From Streptosporangium pseudovulgare (GTDB lineage: Bacteria; Actinomycetota; Actinomycetes; Streptosporangiales; Streptosporangiaceae), in the NCBI RefSeq assembly GCF_014648055.1, contig NZ_BMQJ01000003.1, forward strand, positions 434,001-498,000: a stretch of 64,000 bases of DNA. Direction: 5' to 3'. Of this stretch, positions 51,685 through 60,039 are shown one piece after another. The translations under genes were made by a program, and so were the position numbers. The notes beneath the pieces were generated by a model. The model was not told where the DNA came from, did no database searches, and saw only the letters and a program-made list of their open reading frames with translations. Position 1 is the stretch's first letter, and the number at the start of each line of letters is the position of its first letter.

Positions 51685-52932
51685 ATGCACCAGGACTCCT
51701 CCCTCGACGCCGCCCTGCTGCGCGGCATGACCCGGCCCCGCTCGGTGACCCGCCGCGACGCCTTCCGCCTCGCCGGCCTGTCGGCCGCCGGGCTCGCCCT
51801 GACCGCCTGCGGCGTGCAGGGCAAGAAGGCCGCCCCGCCCCAGAAGGACGCCGTCGCCGACTACTGGGCGTCCAAGAAGAAGAACGGCACGCTGCGGTTC
51901 GCCAACTGGACGCTGTACATCGACAAGGAGGACGGGCGCTCCCCCTCCCTGGAGAAGTTCACCGCCGACACCGGCATCAAGGTGACCTACACCGAGGCCA
52001 TCCAGGACACCCCCTCCTTCTTCGGCAAGATCCAGCCGCTGCTCGCCTCCGGCACCGACATCGGCTACGACGTGATGATCATCACCAACGGCATCCACCT
52101 CAGCAAGGCCATCGCGCTGGGCTACCTGGTGCCGCTCGACCACTCCAAGCTGCCCAACTTCGCGGCCAACGCGGCGGAGAAGGTCAAGAACCCCACCTGG
52201 GACCCGAACAACACCTACACGATCCCCTGGACGGCGGGCCTGACCGGCATCGCCTACAACCCCAAGTACGTGGACGAGGTCACCAGCGTCAACGACCTGT
52301 GGAACCCCAAGTACAAGGGCAAGGTCGGCATGATGCTCGACCCGCAGGAGGTCGCGAACTTCGGGATGTTCGCCGAGGGCATCGACCCGGACAAGTCCAC
52401 CGAGGCCGACTGGCGCAAGGCCGCCGCCCGGCTGCAGAAGCAGCGCGACGACGGCCTGGTGCGCAAGTACTACGAGAACGACTACGTCGACGCGCTGGCC
52501 CGGGGCGACATCTGGATCACCATGGCCTGGTCGGGCGACATCTTCCAGCAGGTCGCCGAGGGCAAGGACATCAAGTTCGTGGTCCCCCAGGAGGGCGGCA
52601 CGATCTGGACCGACAACCTGTGCATCCCCAAGACCGCGCAGAACCCCCTCGACGCGCTCACCTACATGGACTACGTCTACCAGCCGAAGATCGCCACGAT
52701 GCTGGTGGAGGCCATCAACTACATCACCCCGGTGCCGGCCACCAAGGACCTCGTCCTGGCCGACGCCGCCAAGGCGAGCGGCGACGACAAGAAGTCGCTG
52801 GAGCAGCTCGCGAGCAGCCCGATGGTCTACCCCGCCGAGGCCGACATGGCCAGGCTGCGGTCCTACCGGGCCCTCACCACGGCCGAGGAGAAGGTCTTCG
52901 AGTCCATCTTCCAGCCCATCACCCAGGGGTAG
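51685..52932 (+). CDS. potD: Spermidine/putrescine-binding lipoprotein PotD, Tat-type signal
   Basis: 415 residues. Periplasm-equivalent binding protein of the Pot importer. Signal: SVTRRDAFRLAGLSAAGLALTACG, with the twin arginines (TRRDAF) and a lipobox (LTAC), so it is probably folded in the cytosol and exported by Tat, then lipidated. Mature start LRFANWTLYIDKEDGRSPSLEKFTADTGIKVTYTEAIQDTPSFFGKIQPLLASGTDIGYDVMI is typical of PotD/PotF. The ATG at 51685 is used; a TTG at 51673 overlapping the potA stop is also possible. Confidence 0.93.
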   Translation: MHQDSSLDAALLRGMTRPRSVTRRDAFRLAGLSAAGLALTACGVQGKKAAPPQKDAVADYWASKKKNGTLRFANWTLYIDKEDGRSPSLEKFTADTGIKVTYTEAIQDTPSFFGKIQPLLASGTDIGYDVMIITNGIHLSKAIALGYLVPLDHSKLPNFAANAAEKVKNPTWDPNNTYTIPWTAGLTGIAYNPKYVDEVTSVNDLWNPKYKGKVGMMLDPQEVANFGMFAEGIDPDKSTEADWRKAAARLQKQRDDGLVRKYYENDYVDALARGDIWITMAWSGDIFQQVAEGKDIKFVVPQEGGTIWTDNLCIPKTAQNPLDALTYMDYVYQPKIATMLVEAINYITPVPATKDLVLADAAKASGDDKKSLEQLASSPMVYPAEADMARLRSYRALTTAEEKVFESIFQPITQG

Positions 52933-52939
52933 GCGAGCG

Positions 52940-53791
52940 ATGAAGCGCTTCGCCCCCTACCTGCTGATCCTCCCCGGCGGGCTGTGGCTGGCGATCTTCC
53001 TGGTGGTGCCGATGGTCTTCATGGCCTCGGTGTCCACCCAGGAGGGCGACGTGGTCAACGGCTTCGTCCAGACGTTCAACCTGTCGATCTACGGCGACGT
53101 CCTGTCGCAGTACGGCACGCAGTTCCTGCGCTCGGCCGGGTACGGCCTGGTCGCCACGGTCGTCTCCATCGTGCTGGCCTACCCGATGGCCTACTGGATC
53201 GCCTTCAGGGGCGGCTCCCGCAAGTCGACCTACCTGCTGCTGGTGCTGCTGCCGTTCTTCGTGTCGTTCGTGCTGCGCACCGTGTCATGGAAGTTCCTGC
53301 TGGCCGACAACGGGCTGCTGCTGTCGCCGCTGAAGTCCCTGGGTCTGGTGCCCGCGGACTTCCACGTGCTGCAGACGACCGTGGCGGTGATCGGCGGCCT
53401 GGTCTACAACTACCTGCCGTTCATGATCCTGCCGATCTACGTGGCCCTGGAGCGGGTGGACCCCCGGGTCGTGGAGGCCGCGCAGGACCTGTACGCGGCC
53501 CGGCGGCAGGCCTTCACCAAGGTCGTGCTGCCGCTGTCGCTGCCCGGCGTGTTCGCCGGGGTGCTGATGACGTTCGTCCCGATGACCGCCGACTACGTCA
53601 ACGCCGAGATCCTCGGCGGCCCGGCGAACACGATGATCGGCAACATCATCCAGTCCAGGTTCCTGGTCAACAACGACTACCCGTCGGCCGCGGCGCTGTC
53701 GTTCGCGCTGATGGCGGCGATGCTGATCGGCATCTTCGCCTACGCCAGGGCGCTGGGCACCGAGAACGTGCTGGAGGCGGCGGCCCGATGA
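52940..53791 (+). CDS. potB: Spermidine/putrescine ABC transporter permease PotB
   Basis: 283-residue membrane protein. Six hydrophobic helices, beginning YLLILPGGLWLAIFLVVPMVFMASVS. The coupling loop reads VDPRVVEAAQDLYAARRQAFTKVVLPLSLPGVFAGVLMTFVPMTADYVNAEILGGPANTMIGNIIQSRF, with the EAA motif. It lies 7 bp after potD and its stop overlaps potC (ATGA). Confidence 0.95.
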   Translation: MKRFAPYLLILPGGLWLAIFLVVPMVFMASVSTQEGDVVNGFVQTFNLSIYGDVLSQYGTQFLRSAGYGLVATVVSIVLAYPMAYWIAFRGGSRKSTYLLLVLLPFFVSFVLRTVSWKFLLADNGLLLSPLKSLGLVPADFHVLQTTVAVIGGLVYNYLPFMILPIYVALERVDPRVVEAAQDLYAARRQAFTKVVLPLSLPGVFAGVLMTFVPMTADYVNAEILGGPANTMIGNIIQSRFLVNNDYPSAAALSFALMAAMLIGIFAYARALGTENVLEAAAR

Positions 53792-54636
53792 GCACTGCCA
53801 CCACGTCCGCGCCCGTCACGGCGCCGTCCGCCGGCGCCCCGGCGCCCGCCCGGCCTCGCCGCCGCCTCCTCGACCGGCTGCTCAAGGTCTACGTCTGGCT
53901 GATCCTCGCCTGGCTGTTCCTGCCGATCGTGGTCATGATCATCTTCGGCTTCAACGACACCAAGAGCAAGTCGAACGTGACCTGGCAGGGCTTCACCTTC
54001 AAGTGGTGGGGCATGCTCGACCAGGACCCCAAGCTGATCGAGGCGGTCGTCAACTCCCTGGAGATCGCCGTGCTCGCCACGGTGATCACCACGGTGATCG
54101 GCACCCTCATGGGCCTGGCGATGGGCCGCTACAGGTTCCGCGGGCTGGGCGCCGTCAACCTGGTGCTCTTCGCCGCCATCGCCTCGCCCGAGCTGGTCAT
54201 GGGCTCCTCGCTGCTGTCGCTGTTCGTCAGCGCCGGGGTGCAGCCCGGCTTCGTGACCGTGGTCATCGCGCACGTGCTGTTCTCCCTGTCGTTCGTGGCG
54301 ATCACCGTACGGGCCCGGGTCGTCGGCCTCGACCCCTCGATCGAGGAGGCGGCGCGCGACCTCGGGGCGTCCACCTGGGTGACGTTCTGGCGCGTCACGT
54401 TCCCGATGATCCTGCCCGGCGTCATCTCGGGCGCGCTGCTGGCGTTCGCGCTGTCCATCGACGACTTCGTGATCACCCAGTTCACCAGCGGCGCCCTCCA
54501 GACGTTCCCGCTGTGGATCTGGGGCGCCACCCGGATCGGGGTGCCGCCACAGGTCAACATTCTCGGAACCCTTATATTCGCGGTAGGCGTGGTGATCGCC
54601 GTGGTGAACACGGTGACCGCCCGCCGCCGGACCTAG
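53788..54636 (+). CDS. potC: Spermidine/putrescine ABC transporter permease PotC
   Basis: 282-residue membrane protein, partner of PotB. After a Pro/Ala-rich cytosolic start come LLKVYVWLILAWLFLPIVVMIIFGFND, the EAA loop GLDPSIEEAARDLGASTWVTFWRVTFPMILPGVISGALLAFALSIDDFVITQFTSG, and a last helix VNILGTLIFAVGVVIAVVNTVTARRR. ATG at 53788 overlaps the potB stop. A GCCCCGT/ACGGGGC hairpin (54646-54678) follows. The end of the partial gene at 2-106 resembles this C-terminus. Confidence 0.95.
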   Translation: MSTATTSAPVTAPSAGAPAPARPRRRLLDRLLKVYVWLILAWLFLPIVVMIIFGFNDTKSKSNVTWQGFTFKWWGMLDQDPKLIEAVVNSLEIAVLATVITTVIGTLMGLAMGRYRFRGLGAVNLVLFAAIASPELVMGSSLLSLFVSAGVQPGFVTVVIAHVLFSLSFVAITVRARVVGLDPSIEEAARDLGASTWVTFWRVTFPMILPGVISGALLAFALSIDDFVITQFTSGALQTFPLWIWGATRIGVPPQVNILGTLIFAVGVVIAVVNTVTARRRT

Positions 54637-54752
54637 CGTCGTCAGGCCCCGTCCCGCCCGCGGTGGGTGGAACGGGGCTTCGGCGTACCCGAAAGAGATC
54701 TCCGGCACAGAACAGGGAGGCGAGATCGGATTCAGGCGGGGGGAACCCGCGT

Positions 54753-54769
54753 GTGACCACCGAGGTCAC
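54753..54769. promoter_or_regulatory. Candidate operator upstream of the PuuB-like gene
   Basis: GTGACC-ACCGA-GGTCAC, a perfect inverted repeat with five-base spacing, 51 bp before the oxidase start. TACCTA a few bases downstream (54774-54779) is a -10 candidate, so a bound protein would block the promoter. Confidence 0.45.
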
Positions 54770-54819
54770 GCAATACCTACACAACGAATTTTTTGACTCA
54801 CCGTAGGGAAGTGAGATTT

Positions 54820-56214
54820 GTGGATCCGCTGAAGGCTCTTGCTGACGCGGAGCGCAAGCCGTACTGGCTCGACAGTCCGGCGAAACCCGAGCCGCTGCCG
54901 CGGCTCCTCAAGGACACGACCGCCGATCTCGCGGTGGTCGGCGGAGGCTTCTCGGGGCTGTGGGCCGCCCTGATGGCCAAGGAACGCGACCCGTCCCTCG
55001 ACGTGGTCCTGCTGGAAGGACGCGGGATCGGCTGGGCGGCCTCCGGCCGCAACGGCGGGTTCGCGGTGGCGTCGCTCACCCACGGCCTCGCCAACGGGCT
55101 GGAACGCTGGCCCGAGGAGATCACCACCCTGGAACGGCTGGGCCGGGCGAACCTCGACGAGATCGGCGAGGCCGTCAGGCGCTACGGCATCGACTGCGCC
55201 TACGAGCGCACCGGCGAACTGCACGTCGCCACCGAGCCCTGGCAGCTCGACGAGATGCGCGAGAGCGTCCGGGCGGCGCGGGAACTGGGCCTGGGCTACG
55301 ACGTCCTCGACCGCGACGAGGTCCGGGCGGAGGTGAACTCGCCCACCTACGTCGGCGGCTACTGGGAACGCGACGGCTGCGCCATGATCGACCCCGCCCG
55401 GCTGGCCTGGGGGCTCCGGCGGGCCTGCCTGGAGCTGGGCGTGCGCGTCTACGAGGGCACGCCGGTCCGCCACATCAGGGACAGCCGGGCCACCATGGAC
55501 CTGGTCACCCCGCGCGGCACCGTCAGGGCCGCGAAGGTCGCGCTCGGCACCGGCGTGTTCCAGCCGCTGCTGCGCAGGCTGAAGCACTTCCTGGTGCCGG
55601 TCTACGACTACGCCCTGATGACCGAGCCGCTGTCGGAGGAGCAGCTCGCCTCCGTCGGCTGGCGCAACCGCCAGGGCGTGGGCGACTCGGCCAACCAGTT
55701 CCACTACTACCGGCTGACCGCCGACAACCGCATCCTGTGGGGCGGCTACGACGCGGTCTACTACAACGGCGGCCGCATCAGGCCGGAGTACGAGCAGCGC
55801 GACGAGACCTTCGCCAAGCTGGCGGAGCACTTCTTCACCACCTTCCCGCAGCTCGACGGGGTGCGCTTCACCCACCGGTGGGGCGGCGTCATCGACACCT
55901 GCAGCAGGTTCAGCGCCTTCTACGGCCACGCCCACGGCGGGCGGCTCGCCTACGCCGTCGGCTACACCGGCCTGGGGGTCGCCGCCACCCGCTTCGGGGC
56001 CAACGTCATGCTCGACCTGCTCGCCGGGGAGCCGACGGAGCGGACCGAGCTGCGGATGGTCCGGGAGAAGCCGATCCCCTTCCCGCCGGAGCCGGTCCGC
56101 TCTGCGGGGATCCAGATGACGCGCTGGTCGCTCGCCCGGGCCGACCTCCACGAGGGCCGCCGCAACCTGTGGCTGCGCACCCTGGACCGGATGGGCCTCG
56201 GTTTCGACTCCTGA
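54820..56214 (+). CDS. PuuB-like FAD-dependent amine oxidoreductase (gamma-glutamylputrescine oxidase type)
   Basis: 464 residues, DAO/glycine-oxidase fold. FAD loop ADLAVVGGGFSGLWAALMAKERDPSLDVVLLEGRGIGWAASGRNGGF near residues 32-80. SGRNGGF and the later HRWGGVIDTCSRFSAFYGHAHGGRLAYAVGYTGLGVAATRFGANVMLDLLAG are PuuB/OrdL features. It would oxidise putrescine or a gamma-glutamylated form to the aldehyde for the dehydrogenase upstream. AGGGAA is nine bases before the GTG at 54820; earlier in-frame starts are closer to or before that site. No PuuA-like synthetase is seen nearby. Confidence 0.88.
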   Translation: MDPLKALADAERKPYWLDSPAKPEPLPRLLKDTTADLAVVGGGFSGLWAALMAKERDPSLDVVLLEGRGIGWAASGRNGGFAVASLTHGLANGLERWPEEITTLERLGRANLDEIGEAVRRYGIDCAYERTGELHVATEPWQLDEMRESVRAARELGLGYDVLDRDEVRAEVNSPTYVGGYWERDGCAMIDPARLAWGLRRACLELGVRVYEGTPVRHIRDSRATMDLVTPRGTVRAAKVALGTGVFQPLLRRLKHFLVPVYDYALMTEPLSEEQLASVGWRNRQGVGDSANQFHYYRLTADNRILWGGYDAVYYNGGRIRPEYEQRDETFAKLAEHFFTTFPQLDGVRFTHRWGGVIDTCSRFSAFYGHAHGGRLAYAVGYTGLGVAATRFGANVMLDLLAGEPTERTELRMVREKPIPFPPEPVRSAGIQMTRWSLARADLHEGRRNLWLRTLDRMGLGFDS

Positions 56215-56244
56215 GGCGTCTTCTGGGGCGTCTTCTGAGGCGTC
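56212..56244. repeat. 12-bp tandem repeat at the PuuB-like stop codon
   Basis: TGAGGCGTCTTC (56212), TGGGGCGTCTTC (56224) and TGAGGCGTC (56236) follow with a 12-bp period; the first TGA is the stop codon of the oxidase gene. Confidence 0.85.
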
Positions 56245-56246
56245 CC

Positions 56247-56290
56247 GTCCCGCGGGAACGCGGCCGGTCCCGGCCCCTCTCCCGCGGGAC
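56247..56290 (+). terminator. Hairpin at end of the polyamine region
   Basis: GTCCCGCGGG (56247-56256) pairs with CCCGCGGGAC (56281-56290) around a 24-base loop, 32 bases after the oxidase stop. Confidence 0.5.
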
Positions 56291-56376
56291 GCGGAGTCCG
56301 GAGCGGCTCCTCGGTGAGGCGTCGCCGGCCGGTAATCCGATTGCGGCGCCCGGCCGGTCCGGCGCAGGGTGGGCGG

Positions 56377-56907
56377 ATGATCGTTCGCCGTGAGACCCCC
56401 GCCGACATCGACGCCGTCCACCAGGTGACGGCCGCCGCCTTCGCCAAGCCCGACCGGCCCGGCGAGACCCCCGTCGAGGACACCCTGCTGCGCGAGCTGC
56501 GCGACTGCGACGGATGGATGCCCGCGCTGTCCCTCGTCGCGACCGGCCCGGACGGGCAGGTCGTCGGGCACGTGCTGGGCAGCCGCGGCCACGTCGAGGG
56601 GACTCCCGTCGTCGCCGTCGGCCCGGTGAGCGTCCGCCCCGCCCACCAGCGGCGCGGCGTCGGCCTCGCCCTGGTGCACACCCTCCTCGGCGCCGCGGAC
56701 GCCACGGGCGAGCCGATGGCGGTGCTGGTCGGCTCGCCCGCCTACTACTCGCGCTTCGGCTTCCGGTCCGGCGCGGAGTACGGCGTCGTGCCCCCGGTGC
56801 CGGAGTGGGAGGTGTTCTTCCAGGTCCGCACCCTGTCGGCGTACGACCCGGGCGACCCGCGCCTCCGCGGCGCGTTCGCCTACGCCGAGCCCTTCAACCG
56901 GGTCTGA
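56377..56907 (+). CDS. GNAT-family N-acetyltransferase
   Basis: 176 residues. MIVRRETPADIDAVHQVTAAAF starts the fold; acetyl-CoA-binding motif VGPVSVRPAHQRRGVGLALVHTLLGAAD and the YYSRFGFRSGAEYGV block match the YhbS-like subgroup. The substrate cannot be predicted. ATG at 56377 after GCAGGGTGGGCGG. It stands alone between the polyamine island and a convergent SnoaL gene. Confidence 0.85.
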   Translation: MIVRRETPADIDAVHQVTAAAFAKPDRPGETPVEDTLLRELRDCDGWMPALSLVATGPDGQVVGHVLGSRGHVEGTPVVAVGPVSVRPAHQRRGVGLALVHTLLGAADATGEPMAVLVGSPAYYSRFGFRSGAEYGVVPPVPEWEVFFQVRTLSAYDPGDPRLRGAFAYAEPFNRV

Positions 56908-57029
56908 CCCCTCCCGCCGGGCCAGGGGCGTTCCGTCGGGGCCGCCCCGGACCTTTCCCGGCCCTTTCCCGGCCCTTTCCCGGCTCATCCCGAGTCACCG
57001 GACGGGCTCGCATCGCCGGGCCGGCCGTT

Positions 57030-57464
57030 CTATCGGGCCGGGTCCGTCCCGCCGGGCATTCCGCCGGCCTCCCTGAGCCGGGCGAGCGCGGCGGCGTCCA
57101 TGTAGTCGCGGCAGTGGACCACGCGGCCGTCCCTGACCCGCAGGACCAGCAGGCCCGGGACCGTGAAGGGGCGTCCGGTCGTGCCCAGGGTCCCGGCGGT
57201 CTCGTGCTCGACCACCACCACCTCGGGGTCGGCGGTCTCGTGGACGACCACGCCGCGGATCTCCTCCACCCGCACCGGACTCGCGTCCCACATGGCCCGG
57301 TATCCAGCGCGGATCGCCTCGCGGCCCGTGAGATCCGGGAGGAAGCCCGGGACGGCGAAGGGGAACTCGTGGACGGCGTCCTCGGCGTAGAGGTCGGCGA
57401 GGGCGTCGGCCGACTTGCCGCGCATCGCGTCGTGGTAACGAGCGACGATCGCACTCGGGCGCAT
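57030..57464 (-). CDS. SnoaL-like domain protein
   Basis: 144 residues, NTF2-like fold. MRPSAIVARYHDAMRGKSADALADLYAEDAVHEFPFAVPGFLPDLTGREAIRAGYRAMWDASPVRVEEIRGVVVHETADPEVVVVEHETAGTLGTTGRPFTVPGLLVLRVRDGRVVHCRDYMDAAALARL is a full SnoaL_2-like domain. GGAG lies five bases before the ATG at 57464; an ATG five codons earlier is the alternative. Divergent from a TetR regulator with a palindromic operator between them, which suggests the regulator controls it. Could be a small hydrolase, isomerase or binding protein. Confidence 0.82.
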   Translation of the reverse strand: MRPSAIVARYHDAMRGKSADALADLYAEDAVHEFPFAVPGFLPDLTGREAIRAGYRAMWDASPVRVEEIRGVVVHETADPEVVVVEHETAGTLGTTGRPFTVPGLLVLRVRDGRVVHCRDYMDAAALARLREAGGMPGGTDPAR

Positions 57465-57492
57465 GGCTGCTCCATTCATCTCGTTCAAATCG

Positions 57493-57508
57493 CTCAACGA
57501 TTGTTGAG
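57493..57508. promoter_or_regulatory. TetR-type operator between SnoaL gene and TetR gene
   Basis: CTCAAC-GATT-GTTGAG is a perfect inverted repeat with four-base spacing. A second, degenerate copy (TCAAC-GGTT-GTAGA) starts at 57532, 38 bp on. The site lies 29 bp upstream of the SnoaL gene and 78 bp upstream of the TetR gene. Confidence 0.6.
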
Positions 57509-57585
57509 TGTACGGCGCGGCCCATGTTCGATCAACGGTTGTAGAGCGAAAGGGCGGCCACCGTCCGCGCCGGTAAAGTGACCGG

Positions 57586-58143
57586 ATGACCATCACCCGC
57601 GCCGAGCGCCGTCTCCGCTCCGAGCGGCGCATCCTCGACGCGGCCCGCGCGCTGTTCGCCGATCGGGGCTTCGAGCGCACCACCATCCGCGCGGTCGCGG
57701 CGGCGGCGGGCGTCGACCCGGCGCTCGTCATGCAGTACTTCGGATCCAAGCAGGAGCTGTTCAGCCGGGCCGTACAGGCCGTTCCCACCAAGGAGGGGGA
57801 GCCCGGCGAGGCCCGCGATCTGGCCGGGCGGATGCTGGAGACGCTAGGGATGAAGCTGGGCGGCCTTTCACCGGCCTCGCTGGCCATGCTGCGCTCCATG
57901 CTCACCCACCCCGAGGCCGCCGACGCCGCCCGGACCGCGCTCGGCGGACAGATCGATCGGGTCGGCGCCGAGCTGCCCGGCGACGACGCCCGGCTGCGCG
58001 CCGCGCTGGCCACCTCGGTCCTGCTCGGCGTCACCGTCGGCCACCAGCTCCTCGGCCTGGACCCGCTGCGCGACGCGCCCCGGGAAGAGATCGATCGCCT
58101 GCTGCGCCCCGCGCTGCTCGCGCTCCTGGGCGAGAGGGAGTGA
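57586..58143 (+). CDS. TetR-family regulator
   Basis: 185 residues. HTH: RRLRSERRILDAARALFADRGFERTTIRAVAAAAGVDPALVMQYFGSKQELFSRAV, the classic TetR pattern. The C-terminal ligand-binding region (SLAMLRSMLTHPEAADAARTALGGQIDRVGAEL...VLLGVTVGHQLLGLDPLRDAPREEIDRLLRPAL) fits TetR_C_17-like proteins. It diverges from the SnoaL gene across the CTCAAC/GTTGAG palindrome. Its stop overlaps the start of a weakly supported 81-codon frame. Confidence 0.9.
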   Translation: MTITRAERRLRSERRILDAARALFADRGFERTTIRAVAAAAGVDPALVMQYFGSKQELFSRAVQAVPTKEGEPGEARDLAGRMLETLGMKLGGLSPASLAMLRSMLTHPEAADAARTALGGQIDRVGAELPGDDARLRAALATSVLLGVTVGHQLLGLDPLRDAPREEIDRLLRPALLALLGERE

Positions 58144-58385
58144 CGCCGCCGCCCTGGGGCGGGGCTCCGGCAGGCGCGGTGCCGACGGGTCGTACGGCCC
58201 CCTTTCCAGAGCCGGCGCTCCACTCCGATGAGAGCGGGCCGGAGGAGTGGCCGCCCGCCTGGTTCGGGTCCGTGACCACCGATCGGGATGACATCGCCGA
58301 ACGCACCGAAGAGATCTTTCGCGATGGCCGTGGCCACGAATCGGGATCGTTCAGGGGCGGGAGTCGTCCAGACTGGGACGCATGA
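58140..58385 (+). CDS. Doubtful small ORF between TetR and hydrolase genes
   Basis: An 81-codon frame that overlaps the TetR stop (GTGA) and the hydrolase start (ATGA), the pattern of translational coupling. It reads EEWPPAWFGSVTTDRDDIAERTEEIFRDG in the middle. Against it, third-position GC is only about 75%, well below genuine genes here, and no family is recognisable. If it is not a gene, the 238-bp gap 58144-58381 holds nothing else I can identify. Confidence 0.2.
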   Translation: MTPPPWGGAPAGAVPTGRTAPFPEPALHSDESGPEEWPPAWFGSVTTDRDDIAERTEEIFRDGRGHESGSFRGGSRPDWDA

Positions 58386-59269
58386 CCGAGAGGGTTGAGT
58401 TCGAGGCCGACGGGATCACGCTCGTCGGCGACCTGCGGGCGCCGGACGGTCCCGGCCCGCACCCGGCGCTGGTCCTCACCGGGCCGTTCACCGGCACCCG
58501 CGACCAGGTGACCGGGCTGTACGCCGAACGGCTGGCCGCCGCCGGATACGTGACGCTGGCCTTCGACCACCGCAACTGGGGGGAGTCCGGCGGGACGCCG
58601 CGCCGGCACGAGGACCCCCAGGGCAAGCTGCACGACCTGCGGGCGGCGGTCTCGCTGCTGCGCTCGCGGCCCGAGGCCGACGGCGCCAGGATCGGTGCGG
58701 TCGGGATCTGCCTGGGCGCCGGCTACGCGCTGAAGTTCGCCGCCTTCGACCCCCGGGTGCGGGTCTTCGCCGGGATCGCCGGCGCCTACAACGACCCCTA
58801 CACCGCGCGTGCCCGGATGTCACCGGCCGGGTACGAGGAGGCGCTGGCCTCCTTCGCCGAGGTCCTGGAGCGCCAGGACCTCGGCGGCGAGGTCGAGTAC
58901 GTCCCCGCCGTGGCGACGGAGGGGGAGGCGGCCATGCCGGGTGACGAGCCGTACGCCTACTACGGCACCGGACGCGGCGCGTCCCCGCACTGGCGCAACC
59001 AGGTCACCCGGGCCTCCGTCCGCGAGCTGGTCACCATGGACAACATGACCGGCGCCGACTTCCTGTCGCCCAAGCCCGGCCTGGTGGTGCACGGCGTCGT
59101 GGACCGCCTCTGCTCCCCGGAGGGCGCGGAGGAGGTCTACAAGCGGATGGACGAGCCCAAGCGGCTCGTCTGGCTGGACACCCGGCTCCACATCGACCTG
59201 TACGACGCCGAACCGCACGTGAGCCGGGCCGTGGAGGCCGTCACCGCCTTCCTCACCGAGCACCTCTGA
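58382..59269 (+). CDS. Alpha/beta hydrolase, dienelactone-hydrolase-like, with Cys nucleophile
   Basis: 295 residues. Oxyanion region HPALVLTGPFTGTRDQVTGLYAERLAAAGYVTLAFDHRNWGESGG, nucleophile elbow GAVGICLGAGYAL with Cys in place of Ser, acid in GLVVHGVVDRLCSPEG and the His in DTRLHIDLYD. The G-x-C-x-G elbow is known from dienelactone hydrolases, but overall the protein looks like the YcjY group. The substrate is unknown. ATG at 58382. Confidence 0.85.
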   Translation: MTERVEFEADGITLVGDLRAPDGPGPHPALVLTGPFTGTRDQVTGLYAERLAAAGYVTLAFDHRNWGESGGTPRRHEDPQGKLHDLRAAVSLLRSRPEADGARIGAVGICLGAGYALKFAAFDPRVRVFAGIAGAYNDPYTARARMSPAGYEEALASFAEVLERQDLGGEVEYVPAVATEGEAAMPGDEPYAYYGTGRGASPHWRNQVTRASVRELVTMDNMTGADFLSPKPGLVVHGVVDRLCSPEGAEEVYKRMDEPKRLVWLDTRLHIDLYDAEPHVSRAVEAVTAFLTEHL

Positions 59270-59279
59270 CGTCCCGGCG

Positions 59280-59882
59280 TCATTCCGGTTCCACGTGCAT
59301 GGCGGCCTCCTCGGCGGTGTAGCCGCCGAAGTCAGGGCCGACGTCCTCGGCGATCATGTCGGGCTCGGTGTCGGTCGCGGCGCCCTGGTCGGGCTCGACC
59401 AGCCGGCCCGCCTGGCGCGGCTCGTCGCCGCCGTACCCGCCGACCGGCCCCGACGGCTGCGACTGGTAGCCGACGTCGGTGTCCTCGTCACGCTCGTAGT
59501 CGGTGTTGAGGTCCGAGCCCACGCCGAGGCCGCTGGTCTCGGTCACCTGCTCGTCGAGGTTGTCCGGGATGTCCGGGTCGAGGCCGTCCTCGCCGGTGGC
59601 CGCCTCGTCCTCGCCGCGGCCGGTCCCCTCTCCCTCCTCCACGCCGAACACCGGCTGGGGCTCGGGCTCCTCGCGGCTGAGACGGCCGTCGAGGGGTTCC
59701 CCGGCGCTCCACTCCTCGGCCGTGGTCCCGTAGTCGTCCAGCGCGCCCGGCTGGTCGGCGGGCAGGGGCTCCTCCTGCGGGTCCACCGCCCACTGCTGTT
59801 CCGGTGTCCCCTCCTGCAGGTCCGGGATCCCCTCGTCCTCGAACCGCGAATACGGATCGTCCGGCGTGTTCCGCCTGTCCAC
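59280..59882 (-). CDS. DUF5709 family acidic protein
   Basis: 200 residues, very acidic and low in hydrophobic residues, probably disordered and cytosolic. Pieces typical of the actinobacterial family: VDRRNTPDDPYSRFEDEGIPDLQEGTPEQQWAVDPQEEPLPADQPGALDDYGTTAEEWSAGEPLDGRLSREEP, and GGYTAEEAAMHVEPE at the end. The GTG at 59882 follows GGAGGGGG by seven bases. Function unknown. Converges on the hydrolase gene. Confidence 0.82.
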   Translation of the reverse strand: MDRRNTPDDPYSRFEDEGIPDLQEGTPEQQWAVDPQEEPLPADQPGALDDYGTTAEEWSAGEPLDGRLSREEPEPQPVFGVEEGEGTGRGEDEAATGEDGLDPDIPDNLDEQVTETSGLGVGSDLNTDYERDEDTDVGYQSQPSGPVGGYGGDEPRQAGRLVEPDQGAATDTEPDMIAEDVGPDFGGYTAEEAAMHVEPE

Positions 59883-60039
59883 AGCGATCCCCCTCCGATC
59901 ATCTCGCCGTCCTTGCGGTGTTCCTCCTGCCACCCGTGCCCACCTCGTCGCGGACATAACAGGACGCATTCCCCCGTCCTTCACCTTTACCTGACCGCTG
60001 GGAAACCCCTCCCTGACCGTGGGGACGGACCGGGCGCGG

